Notes: a model not told the origin generated them from the sequence alone. A stretch of 64,000 nt of DNA from Glaciecola sp049650345 (GCA_049650345.1 JBARZY010000121.1:1-64000), one strand, 5' to 3'; positions 45,047 to 54,129 are shown, counted from the first letter of the stretch. Program-made: numbers and translations.

Positions 45047-46636
45047 ATGCGCCGTTTTATTTTTGCCTTAACATGTGTCCTAACAACGGTTGCTAACGCA
45101 AATATTTCTGCCGATGCTGGCAATCATGATAATGCGCCATCCACCGATATTAGCAATGCCATTCAACCTGTAATCAAACAAGCCCTCACCAGCTTTCATA
45201 CGCCAGGCATGGCAGTGGCAGTGGTGCATGAAAACCAAGTGGTATTTTTCGAAGGTTTTGGTCACGCAGATGTTGCGCAACAGCACAAAGTCACACCAAA
45301 CACGTACTTTAGAATTGCATCACTAAGTAAAGCTTTCACCACGGCAGCGTTAGCAATTTTGGTCGATGACAATAAAATAAACTGGCATGACAAAGTAGTG
45401 GATCACTTGCCCGCATTCACACTGTACAACCCATACGTTACACAAGAATTTACCATCCTCGATTTGCTTACCCACAAAAGCGGCCTAGCAAGCGGCGCCG
45501 GTGATAGCATGATTTGGCCACAACCCTCGGGCTTTTCTGTTAACGAAATTATTCACAATATACGTTACTTGCAACCTCAGTATGGCTTCAGAGAGCAGTA
45601 CGCTTATAGCAATGTGATGTATATTACGGCTGGCGAAATAATTGCCAAAGTGAGCGGCGAGTCTTACGCTGAATTTTTACAATCACGCATTTTTACCCCC
45701 CTTAATATGCAGTGCTTTGGCGAAGACATCCCTAGCAAGGCCATAGCCAAAACCGCACTGCCATACGGTCATACCGATACTCAAGGTATATTCGCGATTA
45801 CACGTAATATGATTACTCAAAAAGGAGTGGTGTCGGCTGCCGCTGGTGGCATTGTGTGCGATTTACGCAGCATGACAAATTGGCTCAAAAGCTGGCTATC
45901 GCCCAATACGCTGCCATTTTCTGACGCCCAATATGCAATGCTCACTCGCCCGCATACCTTGCTAAGGCCTAGCGACAACGAGCAAAAATGGAACAATACC
46001 CTATTTAAACACTATGGGCTAGGCTGGCGCATTAGCAACATAGAAAACCTAAAAGTGATATCCCACACAGGTACCGTATCGGGTTTTCAGTCATACATGC
46101 TGTTTTTCCCCGAACTTGACCTTGGCGTTGTTATTATGAATAACGGCTCTCACTCAGGCGCGCGCAGCAGTGTTATGCAGGCCATTGTTCATCATTATTT
46201 ATCCGAATATAAAATAAGCCCAAGTGTTATTGATGATTGGGTGCTAGCCCATGAAACGTATTATGAAGAACTTGAACAAAAGTACCTAAATAAGCTTGCC
46301 ATACCTTTAGCCAGTGCCCCAATGACTATTCGTGATGACGATATTATGGGTCGTTATGTTGACCCATGGTTTGGTGGTATCAACATTTACCAACAAGATA
46401 ACATACTAAAATTTGCCGCCAGCAAAATGCCCAATTTAATAGGTACCTTAACGCCCTTCCAAGATACCCATTATAAAATTACATGGGATGATTCAAACGT
46501 AGCGGGTGACGCTCTTATTACTTTTACGCTGAACATTGATAGACAGGTAACCGAGGCTTCATTATACCCCTTTACTTCGCGTACTTTGACTAACCACAGC
46601 TATCGCGACATGCGGTTTGTTAAGGACACCCAATGA
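45047..46636 (+). CDS. Serine hydrolase of the beta-lactamase class C family
   Basis: A 529-residue exported protein. The signal peptide is at residues 1-18 or so (ends VANA). The catalytic SxxK is S92-L-S-K95, the YxN motif is Y187-S-N, and HTG lies in VISHTGTVSG (about residue 344). A C-terminal domain of about 110 residues (DDIMGRYVDPWFGGINIYQQ) resembles DUF3471. It is probably a periplasmic peptidase or esterase, not a true beta-lactamase. Its last 4 nt overlap the PHP gene start (ATGA), tying it to a three-gene operon. Confidence 0.87.
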   Translation: MRRFIFALTCVLTTVANANISADAGNHDNAPSTDISNAIQPVIKQALTSFHTPGMAVAVVHENQVVFFEGFGHADVAQQHKVTPNTYFRIASLSKAFTTAALAILVDDNKINWHDKVVDHLPAFTLYNPYVTQEFTILDLLTHKSGLASGAGDSMIWPQPSGFSVNEIIHNIRYLQPQYGFREQYAYSNVMYITAGEIIAKVSGESYAEFLQSRIFTPLNMQCFGEDIPSKAIAKTALPYGHTDTQGIFAITRNMITQKGVVSAAAGGIVCDLRSMTNWLKSWLSPNTLPFSDAQYAMLTRPHTLLRPSDNEQKWNNTLFKHYGLGWRISNIENLKVISHTGTVSGFQSYMLFFPELDLGVVIMNNGSHSGARSSVMQAIVHHYLSEYKISPSVIDDWVLAHETYYEELEQKYLNKLAIPLASAPMTIRDDDIMGRYVDPWFGGINIYQQDNILKFAASKMPNLIGTLTPFQDTHYKITWDDSNVAGDALITFTLNIDRQVTEASLYPFTSRTLTNHSYRDMRFVKDTQ

Positions 46637-49122
46637 AAGCGGTAAAGCTGCTCAAACACTCATGGAAGTGGCTTGTATTGCTGGGCTTGATTGTGGCAAT
46701 AGTCGATTGTTCCCCGCTAATAGATAAAAGCGAAGGCTTAAATGCCGATAGTGCCCACCTTGCACGAAAAAGCGCAAAGTCGCTTGCCGATAGCCTAGCG
46801 TCTTCCAACAGTAAGCTCCAGCTTAGCTTCAATGCTGCTGATATGAGGGCGATAGCAGCTACCTTAAGCCATTTAGTGCCCAACACTTCTGTTGCTATGG
46901 GATACTCTCCCATAAGCCTGCAGGCGGCTTCTAGTACTCAACTGGGCTTAGGAATTGCGGATATTTACATTAATGTGTTCTGCGAGCTTTCATTAGCACA
47001 AAACAACAGCAATATAGAGCGCTGTGAACTAGGCGATTTGCCTGTTCCAGGGTGGATGGTCGATACACTTATGTACGCGACTTTATCGATATTTTTTGAC
47101 CAAGAAGTGGCAGGCACTGTGGAGAGTCTGTTGGCTAACGTGTCATATAGCAATAAGCAGCTCACTGTTAACGCCAACAAATCCATCAATTTTAAAGAGC
47201 GTGTTAATGAGCGCATCGCAGATGCAAGCAGCTTGGCTAAGCTGGCCATGCAAAGTAAGTTTCCTAGCAAAGACACCATACAAGTGTATTTAAATGACAT
47301 TGCTCGCCAGCCTAAATCTAATGAGCTAATGAGTTACATTAGAAACACAATGCAATTGGCCGCAGTACGCGCTAGCAGCAACAACCCTGTGGCTGAAAAC
47401 AAGGCCGCCATTTGGGCCTTAGCGATATCACTTGGTAGCGGAAACTTTGCGAAATATGTCAATATTCAAGACTACCCCAGTAACCCACAAACGCTTTTAA
47501 GACAGCGCAGAGATCTCACTTTACACTTTTTGTATTCCGCAATTATTGCTCAAGTCGGTGGTACCGAATTTAGTTTGAATACCGGCGAGTTAAAAGAAAT
47601 TCTCGACAGTGCCGCGGGCGGCAGTGGATTCACTTTTTCTGATTTAGCTGCTGATAATGCGGGTGTTGCCTTTTCAGAGGCGCTCACTCGCAATGTTGAT
47701 TCAGCGCGTAAATCGCAACAAGTACTAATGACGATGCGCGCAGAAGACACATTTTTCCCGTTTATTCACGATTTAGCTGATGGCTTGTCACAAGAAAAAA
47801 TGTCTCGTCTGTTTACCTCCACCACTTCTGAGCAATACAAAGAGTACGTCGATATGATCAATCAACGTATTGATAATTCACCGCTTTATGCACAAACACT
47901 TAATCAAAATTCTCAGACAATACCTTATGAATTTCCTCGCCCAAACGCTATTAGCGCCGGCAAATGGTTAACCGTAGATACACACATACATACTAAATTC
48001 AGTGACGGTAACTACGATGTTAATGTAATAGCCGCACAAGCCACACAATTTGGATGCGATGCAATTGCCATTACCGATCATGGCGAATTCACACTTGACC
48101 AAAAGTATTTTCAAGCCATAGATAGTGCCGCTTTTCACAACCCGCGTTTAACCATTATTCCAGGATTTGAATGGAACGTCCCCCCCTTTAATGGCCGTGA
48201 ACACGCTACTGTATTGTTTCCTCAAACCGCTAATATGAAGCAACACTTTCAAACCTTTAAACAGCGCTTCGATCACTTTGAAACGACAGAGCGTCGCTTT
48301 TTGGATATTACGCCGGCATTACAATATTTAAATAGCATCTCGTTTGAACACCCAGTAAAACCAATAATGATTTACAACCATCCAAGCCGAAAAGACAACT
48401 CGCCATCCGAAAACAAGCACGATTTATTAATATGGCAACGCCTCACGCCATCAGTTATTGGTATGTCGGGCGCGCCCGGGCACCAGCGTAATCGCGCTAA
48501 CAAAAACGGCTCTTATGAACAAAAATTAAAGACAATCAATGGGCTTGATCCAGTAACCAGTATTGGTGGTGAATGGGACCTATTATTGCAACGGGGCATG
48601 CGAACATTAGCCGCACGTGCCGCCTCAGATTTCCACAATCTGCAACTGGATTATTGGCCGTGTGAGTTTTCAAGTACGCATACTTATGCCATTAGCAATT
48701 CACACAACAGCGTTTTATCAGCCTTGTACGCAGGTAACACGTGGGCACAACATGGCCGATTTGTTCAATCGCTTGATTTAAATTTGCAGGTTAATGAACA
48801 ACAGTTCGTTGCCGGGCAACGTGTCACAGTATTACCAAATACCGCGGCAACGCTAAACCTTGACATAACATTAGCACCCAAAGACTGGCAAGGTTTTAAT
48901 ACCAGTTTGGACGACCTTCAATTAATCATTGTGACCAGCAACGATGTTGTATCAGTGCCCTTGCTAAACAAAGGCACATTCAGCAATAATATATTTTCGC
49001 TAGAATATCAGCTTGAACTGCCGCGCAACATTAAAGCGCTGCGAATAATGGGCCGCAGCGTGCAACCTGAAATACACGATTATCCAGTATTCACCAACCC
49101 AATATTTTTCGAGGTACGTTAA
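46633..49122 (+). CDS. Two-part protein: unknown N-terminal domain plus PHP-family phosphoesterase
   Basis: An 829-residue protein with an N-terminal membrane anchor (residues 13-25, VLLGLIVAIVD). Residues 60-440 form a region I do not recognise by name; notable blocks are GLGIADIYINVFCEL, ELGDLPVPGWMVDTLM and GGSGFTFSDLAADNAG (near 330), with little similarity to any enzyme. Residues 445-720 form a PHP (polymerase and histidinol phosphatase) domain: VDTHIHTKFSDGNYDV (H451, H453), CDAIAITDHGEF (D481, H482), IPGFEWNV and YNHPSRKD give a metal site. A beta-sandwich-like tail follows. The orientation puts both parts outside the cytoplasm. It is coupled to the serine hydrolase and is followed by a lipoprotein gene. 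Confidence 0.72.
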   Translation: MKAVKLLKHSWKWLVLLGLIVAIVDCSPLIDKSEGLNADSAHLARKSAKSLADSLASSNSKLQLSFNAADMRAIAATLSHLVPNTSVAMGYSPISLQAASSTQLGLGIADIYINVFCELSLAQNNSNIERCELGDLPVPGWMVDTLMYATLSIFFDQEVAGTVESLLANVSYSNKQLTVNANKSINFKERVNERIADASSLAKLAMQSKFPSKDTIQVYLNDIARQPKSNELMSYIRNTMQLAAVRASSNNPVAENKAAIWALAISLGSGNFAKYVNIQDYPSNPQTLLRQRRDLTLHFLYSAIIAQVGGTEFSLNTGELKEILDSAAGGSGFTFSDLAADNAGVAFSEALTRNVDSARKSQQVLMTMRAEDTFFPFIHDLADGLSQEKMSRLFTSTTSEQYKEYVDMINQRIDNSPLYAQTLNQNSQTIPYEFPRPNAISAGKWLTVDTHIHTKFSDGNYDVNVIAAQATQFGCDAIAITDHGEFTLDQKYFQAIDSAAFHNPRLTIIPGFEWNVPPFNGREHATVLFPQTANMKQHFQTFKQRFDHFETTERRFLDITPALQYLNSISFEHPVKPIMIYNHPSRKDNSPSENKHDLLIWQRLTPSVIGMSGAPGHQRNRANKNGSYEQKLKTINGLDPVTSIGGEWDLLLQRGMRTLAARAASDFHNLQLDYWPCEFSSTHTYAISNSHNSVLSALYAGNTWAQHGRFVQSLDLNLQVNEQQFVAGQRVTVLPNTAATLNLDITLAPKDWQGFNTSLDDLQLIIVTSNDVVSVPLLNKGTFSNNIFSLEYQLELPRNIKALRIMGRSVQPEIHDYPVFTNPIFFEVR

Positions 49123-49158
49123 GTGTATTACTCGCAACATTTGTTATTAGGGGACAAA

Positions 49159-50439
49159 ATGACAGTTTTGTGCAGAGCACTGCTTGTAACGGTTTCATTA
49201 ATGATGGTAGTAGCCTGCGAGCAAGCAACACCAGTAGTTGAAAATACCCAACAATATCGAGATATTGAAGCTCGATTAGGAACCGTGTTTACTGCTGTTG
49301 AAGACAAGCATTTTAAGCCACCGCAACTTTATCCCCTTAGCCTAAAACTAGATCCATTAGGCGCTGCACTTTGGGGAGCAACGGGTCGAGATGATCGTGG
49401 CAACATCTATTTTGGTTTGTCATCGTATGCCAACATTGGTAACACGGCTCAGATATATCAGTTCAATCCATCCACTGGAACACTCATAGAACAGAGTGAT
49501 GTTATTTCACAGTTAAAACAAGCCAACTTATACAAAACCGGTATGAGTCAAATTAAAATTCACTCAAAAATATATCAAGCCAACGATGGTTACCTTTATT
49601 TTTCTTCATTTGATGAGTTGGGTGAAAGCGCGTCGCGTGGTGTTCTGCCCACTTACGGCGGTCATCTTTGGCGAAAAAAACCAGACAGCCTTGAGTGGGA
49701 GCATCTGCTAGCCACTAATGAGGCGCTGATTGCTGTTAATACCGATGGCCGGTTTGTATATGCCATGGGGTATTGGGGACACGTATTATATCAATTCAAC
49801 ACCCTCAATCAGCGTATGAATAGGGTGACTGTAAGCAAGCATAAGAGCCATGTTTCACGTAATTTTATTGTGACAAGTCACGGTGATGTGTTTGTTCCAA
49901 GGATAAGTGGCAGCAACAATGAAACTATTGATTTAGTGCAGTACAACAGTGAGCTTAAAGAAGTCGCATCGCATGCCATGAATGAGTATTTGCACCCTAG
50001 CTGGGAATTTGATCATGGTATTGTGTCGTATTCAAGTATGAAAAACGGGGACGTATATTTTGCGACATCGATAGGTGCAATCTACAAACTGGCTAAGCAA
50101 GCCAATCAACAATATCAGCTCACCTTACAACAAACTATTGCTGATAAAGATAACGTGGGCGCATATTTACCTAGTATGTTTACCATAAACGGCGAAGACT
50201 TTATTGTTGGTATGGGCTACCACCGCATAGCCAAACAATACTTTTGGTACTTGTACGAAACAACAACCAATACGGTATTAACTTATGAGTTGCCTGAAAT
50301 GGATAAGAGCACATTAGTTTATGGTTCAAGCACCAAAGACAATTTGGGCAATATGTACATGGTGGGTGTTGACCTATCTGTAAGCGATAAGCACAAGCCA
50401 ACGATTATACAATTGCACTACCCACATCATACTAAATAA
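49159..50439 (+). CDS. Lipoprotein with beta-propeller-like repeats
   Basis: About 426 residues from the ATG at 49159, set by AGGGG just upstream; a GTG at 49123 directly after the previous stop is less likely. The lipobox VVAC gives C20. Several repeats of the form DDRGNIYFGL, NDGYLYFSS, SHGDVFVPR and KNGDVYFATS suggest a beta-propeller as in SMP-30/YncE-like proteins. The substrate is unknown. It is the last gene of the operon with the serine hydrolase and PHP protein, and a hairpin follows. Confidence 0.72.
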   Translation: MTVLCRALLVTVSLMMVVACEQATPVVENTQQYRDIEARLGTVFTAVEDKHFKPPQLYPLSLKLDPLGAALWGATGRDDRGNIYFGLSSYANIGNTAQIYQFNPSTGTLIEQSDVISQLKQANLYKTGMSQIKIHSKIYQANDGYLYFSSFDELGESASRGVLPTYGGHLWRKKPDSLEWEHLLATNEALIAVNTDGRFVYAMGYWGHVLYQFNTLNQRMNRVTVSKHKSHVSRNFIVTSHGDVFVPRISGSNNETIDLVQYNSELKEVASHAMNEYLHPSWEFDHGIVSYSSMKNGDVYFATSIGAIYKLAKQANQQYQLTLQQTIADKDNVGAYLPSMFTINGEDFIVGMGYHRIAKQYFWYLYETTTNTVLTYELPEMDKSTLVYGSSTKDNLGNMYMVGVDLSVSDKHKPTIIQLHYPHHTK

Positions 50440-50473
50440 AGCAGCAAGTCGTCTCATTTGTACTTACTGCTTT
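50438..50473. terminator. Hairpin between convergent genes, likely bidirectional terminator
   Basis: Arms AAAGCAGCAAGT and ACTTACTGCTTT pair at 11 of 12 positions around a 12-nt loop, between the lipoprotein gene and the end of the doxX gene. The short T-runs at both ends make it a weak two-way terminator. Confidence 0.5.
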
Positions 50474-50499
50474 ATCACTGTGCATTAATAAATGCAGCA

Positions 50500-50931
50500 T
50501 TATTTAATTTTGAAAATAGTGTCTAATGATAACTTTTCAGCGCCCCAAATAACGACCGCAAGCAACATTAGGCCCCAAATCACGTGTAAATTGTATGCAG
50601 CTTGCGGGATATCTTCTAGGCTAATAACAGCCACATAGTTAACCACAAACAACCCTGCCGCGGCTTTGCGTGAGAACAGCCCCAAGGCCAACAATACCGG
50701 TAATACTAACTCACCAAAGGTGGCCAGATATGCGGCGCTGGTAAAATCAAGAATAGGCACCGCATATTCATATTCAAATAACAGTAAGGTTGATTCCCAG
50801 TCGTTGAGTTTAGTCAAACCAGACTTAAAAAATACCCAGGCTACGTATAAACGCGCCCCCAACAAAGCAGGCACTGCCATGTGATCAGCCAAACCAAATA
50901 CTTGGTTGTAAATTTCAATCAGTTTTTTCAT
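50500..50931 (-). CDS. DoxX-family membrane protein of the bufferin operon
   Basis: A 143-residue membrane protein from the ATG at 50931, set by GGAAC upstream. It has four hydrophobic segments with the DoxX pattern: GARLYVAWVFFKSGLTKL, TFGELVLPVLLALGLFSRKAA and NLHVIWGLMLLAVVIWGAEK. It is the last gene of the bufA-bufB-bufC-doxX operon, where such proteins are standard partners. Its exact function is not known; DoxX proteins are linked to thiol and redox stress. Confidence 0.85.
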   Translation of the reverse strand: MKKLIEIYNQVFGLADHMAVPALLGARLYVAWVFFKSGLTKLNDWESTLLLFEYEYAVPILDFTSAAYLATFGELVLPVLLALGLFSRKAAAGLFVVNYVAVISLEDIPQAAYNLHVIWGLMLLAVVIWGAEKLSLDTIFKIK

Positions 50932-50989
50932 TTTTGTTCCGTAAGTGTTTATAACGCGCAAACTACCATTTGGCCTATAGTGTGCGTTC

Positions 50990-51805
50990 TCAAGCTTTAT
51001 TAGTAATAGGTACAACTGCATATATTTTGCGACTGGCAATATGCGATTGTAGCCAAGTTGACATGGCCGTTTGGTCTTCACCAAAACTGGCTAATACATC
51101 AGCAATTGAATGCTCTGCAAGCAATTTTTCAAAAGCCTCGACAGCACTGTCGTCGCTATATTCGAAGCGTGCTTTGTACTGCTCACGCCATACAACAATA
51201 GACCTATACTCAGCACGTTTAATTGCAATATTAATTAAATTATTTGTGTGAACGGTATGCGCATGCTTTTTATCTGCGTATTGTGTAATGCTAGGATTAT
51301 GCACACCCTCATAAATTTCCAATACTGGAAACAAAGCCTTGATTACCTGCAAACCCGGCGCGGCGACAAAGCGCAAACGCTCAGGTGTTTGTGTTTGCAA
51401 ACGCTCAAATGAGGCCGCATCAAACGGCTTGTCTGCAGCTCGTTCAGCGTGCATAAGCAGCCAGTCAAGTTGCGCAATCTCAGGTAAAAAAGGCATACTT
51501 TCCAGCGCTTCCACATCAAAGATAAACTCACTCAAACTGGCGCCATAATCAGCCCAATCAAAACATGTTTTAGGCATATTTTGTATATACAAGCTTGCTA
51601 GCTTTCTAAAGTTATTCTCTTCAAGTATGGCAAGAACCGTGGGATAGCTAATTGAAAGTGCACGAATAGCGCTTTCAATATAGTTATTTTTGTACACGCT
51701 TAAAGCTGGCAGAACTGTTGGATTTTGTTCACCTTGCCTAAACACTTCGTCAAGTATTTGTGTTTGATATGCTTTGTTTTCGGGTTTATTAGGCTGCTTA
51801 GGCAT
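50990..51805 (-). CDS. bufC: BufC: DUF2063 partner of the MNIO enzyme
   Basis: A 271-residue soluble protein. The N-terminal half has LPALSVYKNNYIESAIRALSISYPTVL and DWADYGASLSEFI, the DUF2063 pattern. The C-terminal half contains the basic/helical region of the family. Members act as substrate-recognition partners of DUF692 enzymes. The start codon follows the bufB stop with no gap, so the two are translationally coupled. Confidence 0.9.
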   Translation of the reverse strand: MPKQPNKPENKAYQTQILDEVFRQGEQNPTVLPALSVYKNNYIESAIRALSISYPTVLAILEENNFRKLASLYIQNMPKTCFDWADYGASLSEFIFDVEALESMPFLPEIAQLDWLLMHAERAADKPFDAASFERLQTQTPERLRFVAAPGLQVIKALFPVLEIYEGVHNPSITQYADKKHAHTVHTNNLINIAIKRAEYRSIVVWREQYKARFEYSDDSAVEAFEKLLAEHSIADVLASFGEDQTAMSTWLQSHIASRKIYAVVPITNKA

Positions 51806-52723
51806 TTATGTGCTTGTCTGCATTGTACGATTAATATTTTTTGCTTTTGTTGCTTCACCTACCAATACATGCCACTCAGGTAATTGGTTGTCCCATTCAA
51901 TTAACGTAGGCTTATGCCCTACTAACGCAATTATTTTGGCATATAATTCCCAGCATTGCTCAGATACCGCATTGGCATGATCATCTACAATAAATCCATT
52001 AACAGTGTTGTGACTAAACCCTGCTAAATGAATTTCGCCAATCAAATGTGCCGGCAATTGTGCGACATTATTGAACACATGTTCAACCACATTTGAAACG
52101 TTTTGATTTATCGCATTAACAATCATATTGTTGATATCAAGCAATAAACCGCACCCACTTCGATTGGCCATGCTAACTAAAAAACTTATCTCACTCATGC
52201 TGTCTTGCGCCATTTCATCTAACTCGCTTGGCAACAAATAGGCGGATAAATTTTCAATTAAAATTGGACGTTTAAGAGCATCTTGTACTTGATGAATATG
52301 GCTACATATTGTTTCAAGCGAATGTTCGTTGTAAGGCACGGGTAACAAGTCCCCCGTATGCAGTACTTGTTCATTATAAGCAACACGGTTAAAACATAGG
52401 TGTTCAGAGACCAAAAATGCTTTGCTGTGTGCGACTACCTTTGCAAACTTTTGCAATACTCTTTTGGGTACCGGCATACCAGAACCTAAGCCCAGTGATG
52501 TGCCATGTACACTGACTTGGTATTGCTCTGCGACATCGTGTAACAATGCTTGACTAATGCCACCTTCAGCAAAGAAGTTTTCTGCGTGTATCTCAACAAA
52601 ATCAATGGGCTTGGCAATGTTGGCTGCAACTGCATTGGTATTGAGAGCGTCGTTATAGTGAGGGTGACGCAAACCCACGCCTGTGCATGGCGTGGATTGC
52701 GTAGATGTAGTGAAGGGTATCAA
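51806..52723 (-). CDS. bufB: BufB: MNIO (DUF692) peptide-modifying oxidase
   Basis: A 305-residue DUF692 protein, a multinuclear non-haem iron-dependent oxidase. The fold begins at GVGLRHPHYNDAL. Metal ligands of the family are all in place: E44, H46 and E48 in VEIHAENFF, H73 in SVHGTSLGLGS, E107 and H108 in VSEHLCF, N158 in LIENLSAYL, D196 in LLDINNMI, H232 in GEIHLAGFSHN and D247 in VDDHA. It would modify cysteines in the BufA precursor. The start is a TTG at 52723, 8 nt after the bufA stop; no in-frame ATG is available, so coupling to bufA is likely. Confidence 0.92.
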   Translation of the reverse strand: MIPFTTSTQSTPCTGVGLRHPHYNDALNTNAVAANIAKPIDFVEIHAENFFAEGGISQALLHDVAEQYQVSVHGTSLGLGSGMPVPKRVLQKFAKVVAHSKAFLVSEHLCFNRVAYNEQVLHTGDLLPVPYNEHSLETICSHIHQVQDALKRPILIENLSAYLLPSELDEMAQDSMSEISFLVSMANRSGCGLLLDINNMIVNAINQNVSNVVEHVFNNVAQLPAHLIGEIHLAGFSHNTVNGFIVDDHANAVSEQCWELYAKIIALVGHKPTLIEWDNQLPEWHVLVGEATKAKNINRTMQTST

Positions 52724-52731
52724 ATGTGTGC

Positions 52732-53031
52732 TTAGTTGTTTTTCTCAGCCTGCATCTTTTTGAACAATTTTTTAGCTTCTTTGCGGTCGTACCCGCCTAA
52801 ATCAGAACATGTGCCAGCAGGTACTAAACGCCATTCGCCAATGTCGTTGTCAACAGTTGATTGACCTGCACAGCTGTGGGTGCCCGCTAAATTACCACAA
52901 TCGTTTTGTCCAGCTAGTGCAACGCCGTAACATTTTTCTTTTTTCTTGTTGGCTGCATCAGCAGCGTTAGCAACACCTAAAGTCATTACAGTAGCAAGTG
53001 CAGCAGCGGCAGCAATATTGTTTGTTTTCAT
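52732..53031 (-). CDS. bufA: BufA: bufferin precursor peptide (DUF2282)
   Basis: A 99-residue precursor from the ATG at 53031; GAGGA lies 7 nt upstream, which excludes the ATG at 53037. Residues 1-23 form a signal peptide (AAAAALATVMTLGVANA). The mature part has the DUF2282 signature KCYGVALAGQNDCG, then HSCAG and VPAGTC, with four cysteines (C34, C45, C54, C75), and a lysine-rich C-terminal tail. Bufferins are exported peptides that, once modified by the MNIO, bind copper. It is the first gene of the operon. Confidence 0.9.
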   Translation of the reverse strand: MKTNNIAAAAALATVMTLGVANAADAANKKKEKCYGVALAGQNDCGNLAGTHSCAGQSTVDNDIGEWRLVPAGTCSDLGGYDRKEAKKLFKKMQAEKNN

Positions 53032-53091
53032 AGTCATTCCTCGTTGTTGGTTGGGTAGCACTTAATCACATGTTAATTGGTGTTAAGTTAC

Positions 53092-53127
53092 TGTATAAAA
53101 CCGATGAAACCTGATTTAAATTTCATC
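53092..53127 (-). promoter_or_regulatory. Candidate promoter and operator of the bufferin operon
   Basis: On the minus strand a -10-like TATACA (53092-53097) lies 17 bp from a weak -35 TTTAAA (53115-53120). A perfect inverted repeat GATGAAA-N11-TTTCATC (53103-53127) covers the -35 region, so a dimeric regulator could control it. Confidence 0.4.
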
Positions 53128-53148
53128 ATAGTACTAAATATTTATAAA

Positions 53149-53634
53149 TTAAAGTTCTGAAGACGGTGTATTTTCAATATCGACCCAATATCCGTTGGCA
53201 TCAATAATTAGTTCATCTTTTTGTTTGGCCCAAATACTTTGCACTTTTTTATTTAGGTTCAGATATAGCTTATCGTCAACAACGGCAAATGACTCAGGGT
53301 CAGTATCATATTTAAACCCTTTAGATACACCAAAGGCACAGTAGCCACCATATTGAGGCGCATACTTTGCCGGGTTATCATTAAACGCAGCTAAATGTTC
53401 TGCAGAACTGAAGTGATATGTGGCACCTTGATAAACACTGCTGTATTCGCTAGAACCTAACGTGGGTGTATTCAAGGTGAAATACGCAACAGGATCATAG
53501 CCTTTAATCGCCAGGGTACTTTCATCAACGTTTATTGCATCAATCGATGACTTCGCTTGAGTCGGAATTAATCCACATGACGTTACCGCCATTGCCAGTA
53601 TAAGGGTAAAAACATAAAACAGTTTGGTTCGCAT
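53149..53634 (-). CDS. YHS-domain lipoprotein
   Basis: About 161 residues from the ATG at 53634, set by GGAGAC 5 nt upstream. The lipobox TSC gives C20. The YHS-type region includes IKGYDPVAYFTLN, VYQGATYHFSSAEHLAAF and YAPQYGGYCAFGVSKG. YHS domains often bind metals such as copper. It is upstream of and co-directional with the bufferin operon, separated by its control region, so a metal-related function is possible but unproven. Confidence 0.8.
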   Translation of the reverse strand: MRTKLFYVFTLILAMAVTSCGLIPTQAKSSIDAINVDESTLAIKGYDPVAYFTLNTPTLGSSEYSSVYQGATYHFSSAEHLAAFNDNPAKYAPQYGGYCAFGVSKGFKYDTDPESFAVVDDKLYLNLNKKVQSIWAKQKDELIIDANGYWVDIENTPSSEL

Positions 53635-53765
53635 GGTTGTCTCCAATAAAAAAGTAATGCTACGCAAATAGCCGATTCATTGATAAGACCCAAGGCATGG
53701 TAAAAACATTTCACTGGAACTGAATTTACTCTTAAAATGCAGTTACGCTTGGCGAGTTGGCTTCC

Positions 53766-54128
53766 CTAATATTGTAGTGTATGAAGCAAGCTAGATAAGT
53801 CAGGATGCCATCTAAACGTTTTCATGTTGACCCTATTATTCAATACCACAATGCCCTCGCTTTGCAGGAGCCCTGTTTGTCGCAACGCCTGCTCGCTACC
53901 TTTTGCAAAAGCAAGCTGCCCATTTGCGCGCAGTACTCTGTGCCAATTAACTTGCCTAGTTGACGGCACATGACCTAAGCTTTTTCCTACCATTCTAGCG
54001 CGCCCGGGCAAACCCGCTAAATCGGCAATCTGCCCGTAGCTAACAACCTTACCCTCAGGCACTGCATCAATCGTGTCAAAAATACGTGTATACAATTGTT
54101 CAGTAGTGGGTGAGTGCTTGCCATTCAC
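53766..54128 (-). CDS. Alkyltransferase-like (Atl/MGMT-fold) protein
   Basis: A 120-residue protein with the DNA-binding domain of O6-alkylguanine-DNA alkyltransferase: GKVVSYGQIADLAGLPGRARMVG (arginine finger R45) and NWHRVLRANG. The catalytic PCHRV cysteine is replaced by W62, the mark of Atl proteins. These bind and flag alkylated guanine for nucleotide excision repair without repairing it. It sits 1 nt upstream of the kynU stop on the same strand. Confidence 0.9.
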   Translation of the reverse strand: MNGKHSPTTEQLYTRIFDTIDAVPEGKVVSYGQIADLAGLPGRARMVGKSLGHVPSTRQVNWHRVLRANGQLAFAKGSEQALRQTGLLQSEGIVVLNNRVNMKTFRWHPDLSSLLHTLQY

Positions 54129-54129
54129 A

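Noticed and set aside
45047..46636. Beta-lactamase resistance gene
   Set aside because: It has the SxxK, YxN and HTG motifs but an extra C-terminal domain and operon partners unlike those of resistance genes.
53699..53711. 13-bp exact repeat GGTAAAAACATTT also at 62116-62128
   Set aside because: Repeats of this length are expected by chance in a 64-kb window, and the contexts are unrelated.
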